Shown: one piece after another, positions 19,209 to 30,048 of the stretch | How positions within the stretch are numbered: the first letter of the stretch is position 1 | Layout of the letters: every line of letters begins with the position of its first letter | Assembly (NCBI RefSeq): GCF_001746205.1 | Contig: NZ_MDCO01000014.1 | Location: forward strand, 48,398-109,723 | Length of the DNA: 61,326 nt | Direction of reading: 5' to 3' | Source: Brachyspira hampsonii | GTDB lineage: Bacteria; Spirochaetota; Brachyspiria; Brachyspirales; Brachyspiraceae | Notes under the pieces: model-generated | What the model saw: the letters and a program-made list of their open reading frames with translations, nothing else | Databases searched by the model: none | What the model was told of the DNA's origin: nothing | Translations under genes and position numbers: made by a program

Positions 19209-21377
19209 ATGAAGGATAAAATTTTCGGTGTACTGCAAAGGGTAGGAAGATCATTCATGCTTCCTATAGCTGTGCTTCCTGTAGCAGGTTTATTTTTAGG
19301 TATTGGTAGTTCATTAACTAATACTACAATGCTTGAAACCTATAATTTAATGGGTATTTTGGGACCTGGTACAATAGCTTACGATATATTATCAGTATTA
19401 AGCGAGGCTGGTAATATTATATTTGGAAACCTCCCTATTATATTTGCTATGAGTGTAGCTATAGGTATGGCAAAAAAAGAGAAAGAAGTAGCTGCTTTAT
19501 CAGGAGCTATAGCATTCTTTGTAATGCATGCTTCTATAGGTAAAATGATACAAGTTATGGGCGGAGCTGAAAAACTTTTGGCTGGTTCTACTACAAATGT
19601 TGTAGGTATATTATCACTTCAAATGGGTGTATTTGGTGGTATTATAGTAGGTCTTGGAGTAGCTGCTTTGCATAATAAGTATTATAACATAGAGCTTCCT
19701 CAAGTATTGTCATTTTTCGGCGGTACAAGATTCGTTCCTATAATATCTTCTATTGTGTTTTTAGTAGTAGGTATATTAATGTACTATGTATGGCCTCCTG
19801 TACAGGTTGTTATGAATAAATTAGGAGACTTAATAGCCGGTTCTGGTTATATAGGTACTTTATTCTACGGTATAATAGAAAGAGCATTAATACCTTTCGG
19901 ACTTCACCATGTGTTCTATACTCCATTATGGCAGACTTCACTTGGCGGTACTATGATGATAGACGGCAATTTGGTAGAAGGTGCTCAGAATATATTCTTT
20001 GCCCAGTTAGGATCTCCTACAACAACTGCATTCAGTGTTGAAGCTACTCGTTTTATGACAGGTAAATTCCCATTTATGATATTTGGTTTACCGGGTGCCG
20101 CTTTGGCTATGTATAGAACTTCAAGACCTGAGAAAAAACAGGTAGTAGGTGCTTTGCTTTTCTCTGCTGCCCTAACAGCTATGCTTACAGGTATTACTGA
20201 GCCTATAGAGTTTACATTTATATTCGTAGCCCCAATATTTTATGCTATTCACTGTGTACTTGCTGGTATATCTTTCATGCTTATGCATATACTTCATGTT
20301 ACAGTAGGTATGACATTCTCAGGAGGTTTCATAGACTTATTATTATTCGGTATAATACAAGGCAATGCTAAAACTAATTGGGTATGGATAGTAATAGTAG
20401 GTGCTGTTTATTTCTTTGTTTACTACTTCTTATTCTCTGCTTTAATTAAAAAATTCGACTGGAAAACACCTGGAAGAGAACCAGATACAGAAGAACCTAA
20501 ACTATATAGAAGATCTGATGTTGAAGCTGCTAAAAATGCAGGAAAAGAAGGCGAATTATCTCCAGCTTCACAATATGAAGAAGCTCCTTTAATAACAGCC
20601 GGACTTGGCGGAAAGAAAAACATAAGCGATGTAGACTGCTGTGCTACAAGACTTCGTATAACAGTATTTGATGCTTCTAAAGTTGATGACGCTCTATTAA
20701 AACAAAGCGGTGCTGCTGGTATTATCAAAAAAGGAAATGGAATACAGGTAATATATGGGCCTAAGGTTACTGTGATAAAATCAAGACTTGAAGATTATCT
20801 TCATGATCCCATAAGCGATGAAGAAGTATCTGTTAATACTGCAAATACTGCAGCAGAAACAATAAAACAAGAAGAAAAGAAAGAAGAAAATAAAAAAGCT
20901 GAAAATAAAGCATCGTCTTCTTCAGTTGATAAAGTATATTCTCCTATAAAAGGTAATATAATAAAATTAGAAAGTGTTAAAGATGAGGCATTCTCAAGCG
21001 GTGCTATGGGTAAAGGTATAGCTATTGAACCTAAAGAAGGAAAAGTCTATGCTCCTTATGATGGTATAATAGAAACAGCCTTCCCAACAAAACATGCTAT
21101 AGGATTAACTTCTGATAATGGAATTGAATTACTTATACATGTTGGTATGGATACTGTAAAATTAGGCGGTGCTCACTTTATTTCACATATAGAAGAGGGA
21201 CAAAAGGTTAAGAAAGGAGATTTATTATTAGAATTTGATATTGAAAAAATAAGAGGAGCAGGATATCCTACTCTTACTCCTGTTATAGTTACCAATTCTG
21301 ATGATTATTCTGAAGTTAATACTACAAGTGCTTCTTCTGTCAATATAGGTGATGATTTAATTGAAGTAAAAAAATAA
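19209..21377 (+). CDS. ptsG: Glucose/N-acetylglucosamine-type PTS EIICBA
   Basis: A complete three-domain permease of 722 residues that imports and phosphorylates a hexose. EIIC with about ten membrane spans is at 1-425, EIIB at about 460-540 with phospho-Cys478 (DCCATRLR), and EIIA at about 575-720 with phospho-His644 (LLIHVGMDTV); a charged E/K/A linker joins EIIB and EIIA. Glucose is most likely, N-acetylglucosamine possible; sequence alone does not separate them. Its EIIA domain is a candidate phosphate donor for the EIIBC at 8859. GGAG precedes the ATG and a terminator follows. Confidence 0.93.
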   Translation: MKDKIFGVLQRVGRSFMLPIAVLPVAGLFLGIGSSLTNTTMLETYNLMGILGPGTIAYDILSVLSEAGNIIFGNLPIIFAMSVAIGMAKKEKEVAALSGAIAFFVMHASIGKMIQVMGGAEKLLAGSTTNVVGILSLQMGVFGGIIVGLGVAALHNKYYNIELPQVLSFFGGTRFVPIISSIVFLVVGILMYYVWPPVQVVMNKLGDLIAGSGYIGTLFYGIIERALIPFGLHHVFYTPLWQTSLGGTMMIDGNLVEGAQNIFFAQLGSPTTTAFSVEATRFMTGKFPFMIFGLPGAALAMYRTSRPEKKQVVGALLFSAALTAMLTGITEPIEFTFIFVAPIFYAIHCVLAGISFMLMHILHVTVGMTFSGGFIDLLLFGIIQGNAKTNWVWIVIVGAVYFFVYYFLFSALIKKFDWKTPGREPDTEEPKLYRRSDVEAAKNAGKEGELSPASQYEEAPLITAGLGGKKNISDVDCCATRLRITVFDASKVDDALLKQSGAAGIIKKGNGIQVIYGPKVTVIKSRLEDYLHDPISDEEVSVNTANTAAETIKQEEKKEENKKAENKASSSSVDKVYSPIKGNIIKLESVKDEAFSSGAMGKGIAIEPKEGKVYAPYDGIIETAFPTKHAIGLTSDNGIELLIHVGMDTVKLGGAHFISHIEEGQKVKKGDLLLEFDIEKIRGAGYPTLTPVIVTNSDDYSEVNTTSASSVNIGDDLIEVKK

Positions 21378-21401
21378 TTATATTAATATTATAAATATTG
21401 A

Positions 21402-21430
21402 GAGGCTTATTAATTTAAGCCTCTTTTTTT
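21402..21430 (+). terminator. Terminator of the EIICBA gene
   Basis: GAGGCTTA (21402-21409) pairs with TAAGCCTC (21416-21423), followed by a T-run. Confidence 0.9.
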
Positions 21431-21443
21431 ATAAAAAATTTGC

Positions 21444-21471
21444 TTGACAATAAAAAATAAAAATTTATACT
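21444..21471 (+). promoter_or_regulatory. Promoter of the chemoreceptor gene
   Basis: TTGACA (21444-21449), 16-base spacer, TATACT (21466-21471), followed by GGAGAA before the ATG at 21514. Confidence 0.65.
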
Positions 21472-21513
21472 GTTTTACATTACTATGCTTGCTATTTATA
21501 TGGAGAATTATTT

Positions 21514-23319
21514 ATGAATGATAAGAAAAAAAAGTATATATTAATGCTTAAATTTTTACTTCCATTTTCCATTTTTATAACAGTTATAGTCATCTCTTTA
21601 CTTTCATATTTTATTCCTAGATATAAAAAAGAATTTTCTTTAGAAATACTATCAAACATAAATAAAAATGAAACAGCTGTAAGTGGTTGGCTTAATCATT
21701 TTTATTCACAAATAGAAGTATTAACATCATATTCTAAATATGAAACAGATTATACTCAAATGCTTGATTCTTTTAAAGAGCTTCAAATTTTAAGAGATGA
21801 TATTAAAAATATATATTTTGGTTCAACAGTCCCTTATAAAGATGGCGGAGTATTAGTAATAGTATTCGGAGATAATTTGAGAGGATTTGACCAAACTACA
21901 AGAGAATGGTATATAGAAGCTGCAAAAAACCCTTCTGATATATATATAACTTCACCTTATAAAGATGCCCAAACAGGAGAAACTGTTATCACTATATCTA
22001 AAGCAGTTATTCAGGATAATATACTTAAAGGTGTTGTTGGATTGGATATATCATTTTCACAAATATCTGCATCATTAGAAGCTGATAAAGATAATAAATT
22101 TTTTATAGCATCACTTGATGGAATGTTTATTACGCATACTGATTCAAATTTATTATTTAATCAGCAAAGAAATATTTATACAGAATTGAATGCTCCTAGA
22201 CTTAATGGCTCAGATTATGCTTTTAGCATAGGAAAATCTAATTGGACAGTGGTACATAGTATAGCGAATACTCCTTGGCTTTTAGTTGGAAATGGAAGTG
22301 CATCTAGTCTTAATAATAAAATTACTACACTTTCTATTATAATGGTTATAGTTGCTATCGGATTTTTATTAATTGAGTTTATACTTGTTATGCTGAATGT
22401 TACACCATTATCTCAGACATTAGATAGAGCTATAGATGTTATTAAAAATATGACAGATAAGCATTTTAATGCTGTTTTTGATGATAAATTATTAAAAAAA
22501 TCAGATCAAACAGGTGTTTTAGTCAATTCCATACAGAATATGCAGAAATCTCTTGGAAACTCTATACATTCTTTACAGGAATCTTTGAATTTTATTAATA
22601 ATGAAATAGATACTGTTTCAGATGGAAGTACAAATTTATCTGATCGTACTAATACTCAGGCTTCTTCGCTTGAAGAACTATCTAGTCTAATAGAATCTTT
22701 ATCATCATCGCTTGATGAAACAAATATTCAGTCTAATGATGCTAAAGATATGAGTGTAAAAGTGGCAGATGCTACTAAAGTAGGGGTGGAATCATCTTCG
22801 GAAATTATAAGCAGTATGAGTGAGATATCTGAATCTAGTAAAAAAATATCAGAGATGACAAAACTTATACAGTCTATTGCTTTTCAGACAAATATATTAG
22901 CATTAAATGCAGCAGTTGAGGCAGCAAGAGCTGGTGATCAAGGTAAAGGATTTGCTGTAGTAGCAAGCGAAATACGATCTTTAGCTCAGAATGTTGATGA
23001 AACAGCTAAAAACATTACAAATACTATTAATGATGCACTTGATAAAGTAGAAGCTGGAAATAAGGCTGTTGAAAACTCTTCAAAAATACTTAGAGATATA
23101 GAATCTTTAGCACAGGATATGCTTACTAAATTAAGTTCTATATCTGAGAGAGCTGTTATAGAAGCTGACAGTATAAATCAAATTAATGTTTCTGTAAGAC
23201 AGCTTAATTCTATTACCGGTGAAAATAGTAATTTAGCAGAGGCAAATGCTAGTTCTACAAAAGAAGTAAGAACAAAAATAGAAGATATGGTTGAACAAAT
23301 TAATAGTTTTAAATTTTAA
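21514..23319 (+). CDS. Methyl-accepting chemotaxis protein (Cache sensor)
   Basis: 601-residue chemoreceptor in the inner membrane. TM1 spans about 11-33, a periplasmic double-Cache-like sensor about 34-265 ([15 protein letters not shown] and [14 protein letters not shown] are typical), TM2 about 272-296, then HAMP-like and signalling coiled coil. The highly conserved hairpin tip ([20 protein letters not shown], then [17 protein letters not shown]) is intact and would bind CheW/CheA. It follows the EIICBA gene but has its own promoter and terminator. The ligand is unknown. Confidence 0.96.
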   Translation: MNDKKKKYILMLKFLLPFSIFITVIVISLLSYFIPRYKKEFSLEILSNINKNETAVSGWLNHFYSQIEVLTSYSKYETDYTQMLDSFKELQILRDDIKNIYFGSTVPYKDGGVLVIVFGDNLRGFDQTTREWYIEAAKNPSDIYITSPYKDAQTGETVITISKAVIQDNILKGVVGLDISFSQISASLEADKDNKFFIASLDGMFITHTDSNLLFNQQRNIYTELNAPRLNGSDYAFSIGKSNWTVVHSIANTPWLLVGNGSASSLNNKITTLSIIMVIVAIGFLLIEFILVMLNVTPLSQTLDRAIDVIKNMTDKHFNAVFDDKLLKKSDQTGVLVNSIQNMQKSLGNSIHSLQESLNFINNEIDTVSDGSTNLSDRTNTQASSLEELSSLIESLSSSLDETNIQSNDAKDMSVKVADATKVGVESSSEIISSMSEISESSKKISEMTKLIQSIAFQTNILALNAAVEAARAGDQGKGFAVVASEIRSLAQNVDETAKNITNTINDALDKVEAGNKAVENSSKILRDIESLAQDMLTKLSSISERAVIEADSINQINVSVRQLNSITGENSNLAEANASSTKEVRTKIEDMVEQINSFKF

Positions 23320-23336
23320 TATTAAATACAAATTAT

Positions 23337-23371
23337 AAAAGAAATGGCTTTATATATGTCATTTCTTTTTA
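23337..23371 (+). terminator. Terminator of the chemoreceptor gene
   Basis: AAAAGAAATG (23337-23346) pairs with CATTTCTTTT (23360-23369), a T-rich tail in the descending arm. Confidence 0.8.
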
Positions 23372-23443
23372 TGTATTTTCTAAGAATATATAATAGTCAT
23401 ATCTCTATATTATTTTTTCTTTATATTTTTTGATTTATTTTTA

Positions 23444-23758
23444 ATCCCACCCTTTATATTTATTGTTTATTTTAGGGTTTTTAGATATAATTTTTTTATA
23501 GTCTTTTCTGTCATTATAAATCCCACCCAGAATTTTATTAGGATTTACAATTTATAATCCGCACGTAAAGTAAATCTATGAATATAAATTAATTAATAAT
23601 AGAATTTAATTAATAAATAAAATGCATTAACCGTGCGTTAAAGATGTTGAAAATTTAATTTAAGCTTGGGCGGGTGCTATATATTCTAATTTAGTTTATA
23701 AGAAATGAGTAGTTAAAATTGCATGTGAATTTATTAATGAAAAAGGGCGGGCGTATGT
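23444..23758. repeat. Composite G/C-block intergenic repeat, copy C (permuted)
   Basis: Order on the plus strand: TCCCACCC (23445); TCCCACCC (23521); inverted pair CCGCACGTAA (23559) ... ACCGTGCGTTAA (23630); GCTTGGGCGGGTGCTA (23664); AAAGGGCGGGCG (23743). This is blocks 3-4-pair-1-2, a cyclic permutation of copy A's pair-1-2-3-4-pair. Block spacings are the same: 3 to 4 about 76, 4 to pair about 37, pair about 82, 1 to 2 about 80. Confidence 0.8.
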
Positions 23759-23795
23759 AATAGTAATAAAAAAATAAATTTTTTGTTTTTATGTA

Positions 23796-23840
23796 TTGAC
23801 AAAGATTTAAAATATGTTAGAATATACTAACAAATGTTAG
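23796..23840 (+). promoter_or_regulatory. Promoter with overlapping inverted hexamers
   Basis: TTGACA (23796-23801), 16-base spacer, TAGAAT (23818-23823). TGTTAG (23815), CTAACA (23827) and TGTTAG (23835) alternate in orientation across the -10 box and expected start site, an operator-like arrangement for a dimeric repressor. Confidence 0.5.
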
Positions 23841-23954
23841 AGAGCATTTATATAGTCAACAACTTTGTATCCCTAAATTGATACAATATATTTTATAACC
23901 TTCATTTAATTAAACTGTATGCCCCCTATGATAAGTAGGGGGTAATATTTTTTT
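23830..23954 (+). ncRNA. Candidate small RNA or attenuated leader
   Basis: From the promoter at 23796 a transcript of about 125 nt would contain the hairpin TTGTATC/GATACAA (23865-23871 with 23880-23886) and end at a strong hairpin CCCCCTA/TAGGGGG (23922-23928 with 23936-23942) followed by seven T. It lies 100 bp upstream of the small membrane protein gene, so it may be a free small RNA or a leader that attenuates that gene. No known RNA family recognised. Confidence 0.5.
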
Positions 23955-24052
23955 ATAAATTATAAAAATAAATATAGCAAATAATTTTTTATGATTTATA
24001 ATATTTTATCAATAAAAATTAATCAAGAATAGATGGAGGATAAAATATTCTT

Positions 24053-24421
24053 ATGAAAGCTGTAACAACTATAGTATTACTTATATTGTCAAATACATTT
24101 ATGACAATAGCCTGGTATGGACATTTAAAATTCAGCGAGATAAAAGGCTTTGCTAAATTATCACTTCCTATAATTATATTAATAAGCTGGGGCATTGCTT
24201 TATTTGAATACTGTTTTCAGGTTCCGGCAAATAGAATAGGGTTTCAAGGTAATGGAGGTCCTTTCTCATTAATGCAGCTTAAAGTTATGCAGGAAGTTAT
24301 TACATTAACTATATTTACTATTTTTACTGTAGTATTTTTTAAAACAGAAACTTTAAGAATAAATCATTTTATAGGTTTTTTATGTTTGATATTAGCAGTA
24401 TTTTTTATATTTAAAAAGTAG
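24053..24421 (+). CDS. DMT-superfamily (DUF486-like) membrane protein
   Basis: 122 residues with four hydrophobic segments (about 4-22, 34-52, 72-93, 100-119) and the family-like stretch FEYCFQVPANRIGFQGNGG followed by SLMQLKVMQEV. The family consists of short drug/metabolite-transporter-like proteins with no agreed substrate; they probably work as dimers. GGAGG precedes the ATG by about 14 bases. A candidate attenuator/small RNA lies just upstream and a bidirectional terminator just downstream. Confidence 0.85.
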   Translation: MKAVTTIVLLILSNTFMTIAWYGHLKFSEIKGFAKLSLPIIILISWGIALFEYCFQVPANRIGFQGNGGPFSLMQLKVMQEVITLTIFTIFTVVFFKTETLRINHFIGFLCLILAVFFIFKK

Positions 24422-24446
24422 TTAAAAAAAATAATTTTTTAAAAAT

Positions 24447-24476
24447 AAAAGAGGACTTTTTTAAGCCCTCTTTTTT
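24447..24476. terminator. Bidirectional terminator
   Basis: AAAAGAGG-A-CTT pairs with AAG-C-CCTCTTTT (24447-24474), A-run on one side and T-run on the other, between the DUF486-like gene and the convergent foldase gene. Confidence 0.8.
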
Positions 24477-24501
24477 ATATTATTTATTAATATAATAGAT
24501 T

Positions 24502-25950
24502 TTATCTTATATTATGTTTTTTCACTCTAGCTTCTGCTATATGCTCATTTTCCCATTCTAATTGAATATTATTAATTCTCTGTCTTTTAATAGTATTTAT
24601 ATTAATAGAATTTAAATCAGCCATATTTGGTTTTTCTTCAGAAACTAATCTTATAACAGCAACGCCATTATCTAATTTTATAACATCGCTTATTTGATTA
24701 GGCTGCATAGAGAATATATGCATATAGAAAGATTCGCTTGAAGAGTCAGGTATAATTGTTCCTTCAGCAGTATTAAGTCTTCCTTGATTGTAAGAGAAAG
24801 GCTCTGCTGGTTTATAATATTTTATATATCCGTTTCCATCTAAAGCTGCTAAATTATTAATACCAGCAACTGCAGCTTTTAATACCTCAGCTTGTTTAGT
24901 TTTTTCAGCTTCTAAAAGAGAATTTATATTAGAGTTTAAATATTCTCTTCTTAAAACTTCTTTATTAACATCAGTATATTTTTCAGGTATTCTAATATCA
25001 TTAACCAATACAATATAGTAGTAGCCATTAGCATATATAGGCTGTAAAAGATTGCTTCCTTTAGTATTATTAGCAAAAATTTTATTAGCAAAATCTTCAG
25101 AAGGCATTTGCATTCTAGTAAGATATCCTAATTTATAGTTATTAGTATCAAAACTTTTTTCCATAGCTGTTTTTTCAAATAAAGTTATATCATCTTTCAA
25201 AGTTTTATATAAGTTATCAGCAACTCCGCCGCTTTCAGTTATTATCCAAGAAATATCAGCCTGTGCAAAATTAGTTTTATTATCTGTAAAATATTTTTCC
25301 AAATCATTATCTGCTATTTCATTAGCCTGTACTATTGCCGCAGCATTTATATAAACCATCTCTATATCTCTTTTAGTAAAATTTCTTTTATATTCTTTTT
25401 GAATATCAAGAGGATTTATTTTAATACTTGTAAAAAGCTCAGAATAAATTGTTTGTGCTAATATATCCTCTTTTAAATCTTTTTCTATTCTTAATTTATC
25501 AGACTGGGTAGAGTTTTTAATAAATGATTCATAAGCCATTTGATTATAAACACCATTAGTATCTATAAATTTGCTTTTCATTGCCTCAACTATAAAATTA
25601 TCGCTCACATTAATATTCTTCCTAGCAATATCATTTAGTAAAATCGTAGAAACAGCTTGTCTAAATGCCAAATCTTCTATATAGCCATACATTTCATTAT
25701 TAATTTGCAAACCCTTTTCTTTATAATAAGTTTCTATTTGATTAAAAGCTCTGCCATAAGGACTTGTACTAGTATAATATATAGGCGTACCATTAACTGA
25801 TCCTATTGTAGGAGTTTTTTGACTTCCTCTTGTATCAACTACCAAAAAATAAACTATTAAAAGTATTGAAACAGCAGATACTCCTAGCCATTGTAAAGTT
25901 TTTATTACCGGACTTTTCTTTTTAGGTACAAATTTTTTATTAGATGACAT
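24502..25950 (-). CDS. PpiD/SurA-like membrane-anchored foldase
   Basis: 482 residues. A basic N-terminus and one membrane anchor (about 19-39, LGVSAVSILLIVYFLVV) are followed by a SurA-N-like helical region (about 85-205) and a PPIC-type parvulin segment at about 215-330. It would sit on the periplasmic face and assist folding of exported proteins. Parvulin residues are not conserved strongly enough here to claim isomerase activity, so a chaperone role is the safer reading. Monocistronic. Confidence 0.75.
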   Translation of the reverse strand: MSSNKKFVPKKKSPVIKTLQWLGVSAVSILLIVYFLVVDTRGSQKTPTIGSVNGTPIYYTSTSPYGRAFNQIETYYKEKGLQINNEMYGYIEDLAFRQAVSTILLNDIARKNINVSDNFIVEAMKSKFIDTNGVYNQMAYESFIKNSTQSDKLRIEKDLKEDILAQTIYSELFTSIKINPLDIQKEYKRNFTKRDIEMVYINAAAIVQANEIADNDLEKYFTDNKTNFAQADISWIITESGGVADNLYKTLKDDITLFEKTAMEKSFDTNNYKLGYLTRMQMPSEDFANKIFANNTKGSNLLQPIYANGYYYIVLVNDIRIPEKYTDVNKEVLRREYLNSNINSLLEAEKTKQAEVLKAAVAGINNLAALDGNGYIKYYKPAEPFSYNQGRLNTAEGTIIPDSSSESFYMHIFSMQPNQISDVIKLDNGVAVIRLVSEEKPNMADLNSININTIKRQRINNIQLEWENEHIAEARVKKHNIR

Positions 25951-26072
25951 TATATATATCCTTAATTCTTTATTAAAAAATGATTATAATTTAATAATTA
26001 TATAAGAAGAGTTTAAAAAATTCAAGTTTTTATAAAATTAAATTTATAGTTATTATTGCTTTATAAAATTAA

Positions 26073-26117
26073 TAAAAAAATCTGATAACTTCATTGTATA
26101 AATAAAATTATCAGATA
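26073..26117 (-). terminator. Terminator of guaB
   Basis: On the minus strand ATCTGATAA (26108-26116) pairs with TTATCAGAT (26080-26088), followed by seven T. Confidence 0.88.
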
Positions 26118-26128
26118 TTATTTTATTG

Positions 26129-27265
<1,137 letters not shown>

Positions 27266-27522
27266 TTATTAAAATTTCGATATGAATTTAGATACAAAAT
27301 GTTTTAATAAAACATTCTATAACAAAAATACTTTAATTGCAATGATTTTTTTATAGTTTATGATTATATTTTTTCTATTTGTATAAAATGTTTATTATAA
27401 ACATGATTTAATGTAAAATTTTTAATATGTTTCTATATTTTTAAGTAAAATATATTTACAAAAACTGATATTTGTATTATACTATAATTGTAAAGAAAAT
27501 TTACTTGATAAGGAGGGTAAAT

Positions 27523-28616
27523 ATGACTGCAGAAATAAAAGAAAATAATAATAATAATAATAATTTATTTGATTTATATAAGAACTATTTTAATCAGACA
27601 GATTTAACTTTAAATAATTTTACTAAATTGAAAAAGAATGAACTTTTATCTTCTTTGATTAAAGAGGTAGAAGAAATTAATTCTAATAGGGGCAGCATTT
27701 CAGAAAAAGATTTTGAAAGGATTTATTATATTTTGATAAAACTTTCTATTATAGCTAGAATTGATTTGATTATGGTTATGAATTCTATAAAGAATAAAGA
27801 TATGTCATTTAGAAATGGTTTAAAGTATTCTAAAGATGTTATAGATTTAAGTTTAAGAATTATAATAAAATTATTGAATAAAATGGATAGTGAAGAGCTT
27901 AATTTATATTTTAAAGAATATTCAATAAATAATGATGATATCATATCACATACTAATAGAGTATTTATTACTGTAGTAAGATTTATGAAATATTATAATG
28001 ATAGTATACATAATAATATAGTTATTAATATAAGAAAAAAATTCAATAAAAAATATGCATCTTACTATAGAAGTATTTTCAGAAAATTTAATATAAGTAA
28101 AAATGTATCTAAATTAGAGCATGTATATAAATATGGTTTAAGAGATATGTTATTTAATGAGATAATTAATATTTCTATAGCGGCATTTTGGCATGATATA
28201 GCAAATGTTTTTAATAATTATAATACAGATAAATGCTACTATTATTTGAAACATTTTATTAGATATAATGATGATATATCTTTGATAGTTGCTCTTCATA
28301 ACGAGTATTATGGATATGGAAACGGAGATTTTTAAATTATTATAATACAGCAATAAATTCAAATGGAGCTTATAATTTAGATTATGCTGTAAGTTTTGAC
28401 TATAATGATACATTGAAATTTAACAGTGTATCATATTTTCCATCTAAGGTTCTTGAGATAATAGATTTGTTTGACAGGGTTAATAATTCTTCCAGCATTG
28501 ATAATAGATTGCTATATATTAGGGAAAATTATTTAGATGTGGAGGTAAAAATAGATCCTATAATTTTTGATATATTTTCTTCTTTTGTATCTGATAATAT
28601 AAAATTAATAGCTTGA
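27523..28616 (+). pseudogene. HD-domain (HD-GYP-like) gene split at a T-run
   Basis: The first frame (27523-28335) has a strong AAGGAGG site and encodes an acidic, helical N-terminus and the start of an HD domain (FWHDIANVFNNYN, then ALHNEYYGYGNG). It stops at TAA within GATTTTTAAATT. Adding one T to the five-T run (28329-28333) restores an open frame to 28616, with FPSKVLEIIDLFDRV as expected for the next part of an HD-GYP-type domain. The repaired protein would be about 364 residues. Either a decayed gene, a slipped-strand phase switch, or a sequencing error. Confidence 0.65.
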
Positions 28617-28640
28617 TAATAGATTAACTCATTAAAGACA

Positions 28641-28677
28641 AAAGAGAGAGAAAATTATTTCTCTCTCTCTTTTTTTT
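28641..28677. terminator. Bidirectional terminator
   Basis: AAAGAGAGAGAAA pairs with TTTCTCTCTCTTT (28641-28653 with 28658-28670), followed by a T-run; separates the HD-type gene from rubrerythrin. Confidence 0.9.
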
Positions 28678-28698
28678 AAACAATATAAATTCTAAAAA

Positions 28699-29235
28699 TT
28701 AAAAGTTTTCAACACGAACTTCAAAGAATTTCTTAGCATGTTTACAAACAGGGCAAAGTTCAGGAGCTTCTTCGCTTTCAACTATGAAACCGCAGTTTCT
28801 GCATTTCCATTGAACTTTAGTAGCTTTTTTGAAAACACTTCCGCTTTTTACAGCTTCTCTTAATTTAGCATATCTTTCTCTATGTTCTTTTTCAACATCA
28901 CCGATTAATTTCATAGAACGAGCTATTTCATCGAAACCTTCTTCAGTAGCTTCTTTAGCCATTCTTGGGTACATATTTTCATATTCTTCGTTTTCACCTT
29001 CCCAAGCAGATTGTAAGTTTTGAAGTGTATCACCTATACCGTTAAGATATTTGAAGTGTACTTTAGCATGTTCTCTTTCATTTTCAGCTGTTTCAAGGAA
29101 AATAGCAGCTATTTGTTCATAACCTTCATTTCTTGCTACGCTAGCAAAATAAGTATATTTGTTTCTAGCCATAGATTCGCCGGCAAAAGCTTCATTTAAG
29201 TTCTTTTCTGTTTTTGTACCTTTTAAATCCTTCAT
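28699..29235 (-). CDS. rbr: Rubrerythrin
   Basis: Cytosolic diiron peroxidase that removes hydrogen peroxide in anaerobes. 178 residues: a ferritin-like four-helix domain with the carboxylate ligands (EAFAGESMA, ETAENEREHAK, DVEKEHRERY) and a C-terminal rubredoxin domain with CRNCG and CPVCK. It lies 46 bp behind the SOD gene in the same direction, so superoxide and peroxide removal are probably co-expressed. Confidence 0.97.
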   Translation of the reverse strand: MKDLKGTKTEKNLNEAFAGESMARNKYTYFASVARNEGYEQIAAIFLETAENEREHAKVHFKYLNGIGDTLQNLQSAWEGENEEYENMYPRMAKEATEEGFDEIARSMKLIGDVEKEHRERYAKLREAVKSGSVFKKATKVQWKCRNCGFIVESEEAPELCPVCKHAKKFFEVRVENF

Positions 29236-29281
29236 TTTAATTCTCCTAAAAAGTGTATATAAATAATTAGTTTACACTATA

Positions 29282-29878
29282 TTATTTAGCAAGTTTAATC
29301 CTTTCAGCAACATAATCCCAATTTACTAAATGATCAACAAAGGTAGTTAAGAAATCAGGTCTTCTATTTTGATAATCTAAATAATAAGCATGTTCCCAAA
29401 CATCGCAAGTTAAAACACCATGTACTTTATCAGCAACAGGGTTCATAGCATTAGCATATTTTCTAACTTCTAATTTACCGTTATTCATTACAAGCCAAAC
29501 CCATCCTGAACCGAATTGAGTTTTACCGCCTGTAGTAAATGCTTCTTTGAAAGCATCAAAAGAACCGAAATCTGCTTCAATTTTTGATTTTACTTCAGCA
29601 GGTATAGCAGTATCTTTTTTAAGCATTTTGAAGAATTCTTCATGGTTATAAACTTGACCAGCATTATTAAATACTGCTTGTTTATCAGCATTGTTATGTG
29701 ATAAAGTAATCAATTCTTCAATGCTTTTTCCTTGTAATGATGGATCCTTAGATACTAAATCGTTAAGAGTAGTTACATAAGTATTTAAGTGTTTTCCATG
29801 ATGGAAATCCAATGTGTTGGAAGACATATATGGTGCTAAATCTTCCTTTCCGTAAGGTAATTTCATTAGATCAAACAT
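29282..29878 (-). CDS. sod: Iron/manganese superoxide dismutase
   Basis: Dismutates superoxide to oxygen and peroxide. 198 residues, normal length. Metal ligands: His26 in DFHHGKH, a second His in YNHEEFF, and DVWEHAYY with Asp and His near the C-terminus. The iron-type signature GSGWVWLV is present, but metal preference cannot be fixed from sequence alone. No signal peptide, so cytosolic. A consensus promoter precedes it; rubrerythrin follows. Confidence 0.97.
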   Translation of the reverse strand: MFDLMKLPYGKEDLAPYMSSNTLDFHHGKHLNTYVTTLNDLVSKDPSLQGKSIEELITLSHNNADKQAVFNNAGQVYNHEEFFKMLKKDTAIPAEVKSKIEADFGSFDAFKEAFTTGGKTQFGSGWVWLVMNNGKLEVRKYANAMNPVADKVHGVLTCDVWEHAYYLDYQNRRPDFLTTFVDHLVNWDYVAERIKLAK

Positions 29879-29911
29879 ATATTTTACTCCTTCATTTTTA
29901 TTTTATTAATA

Positions 29912-29939
29912 ATAATAAACTATTTTAAATTAATGTCAA
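29912..29939 (-). promoter_or_regulatory. Promoter of the sod-rbr operon
   Basis: Minus-strand TTGACA (29934-29939), 16-base spacer, TATTAT (29912-29917). GAAGGAG precedes the SOD start codon. Confidence 0.65.
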
Positions 29940-29996
29940 GCACTTATTAAATAAAAGAAAAACTTTATTAGTAAAAATTACTATTAATAATAAATA

Positions 29997-30026
29997 AAGG
30001 CATACCAAAAATATGGCATGCCTCTA
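29997..30026 (-). terminator. Probable terminator of the 30049 gene
   Basis: AGGCAT (29998-30003) pairs with ATGCCT (30018-30023), extended by CCA/TGG inside; only a weak T-rich tail on the minus strand. Confidence 0.5.
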
Positions 30027-30048
30027 AATTTATTTGTCAATTTTTTTA

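Noticed and set aside
28345-28352. AGCAATAA-type ends as terminal repeats of a wide element family
   Set aside because: The octamer occurs many times by chance in this base composition; only the 45181 case has paired ends, and that is weak.
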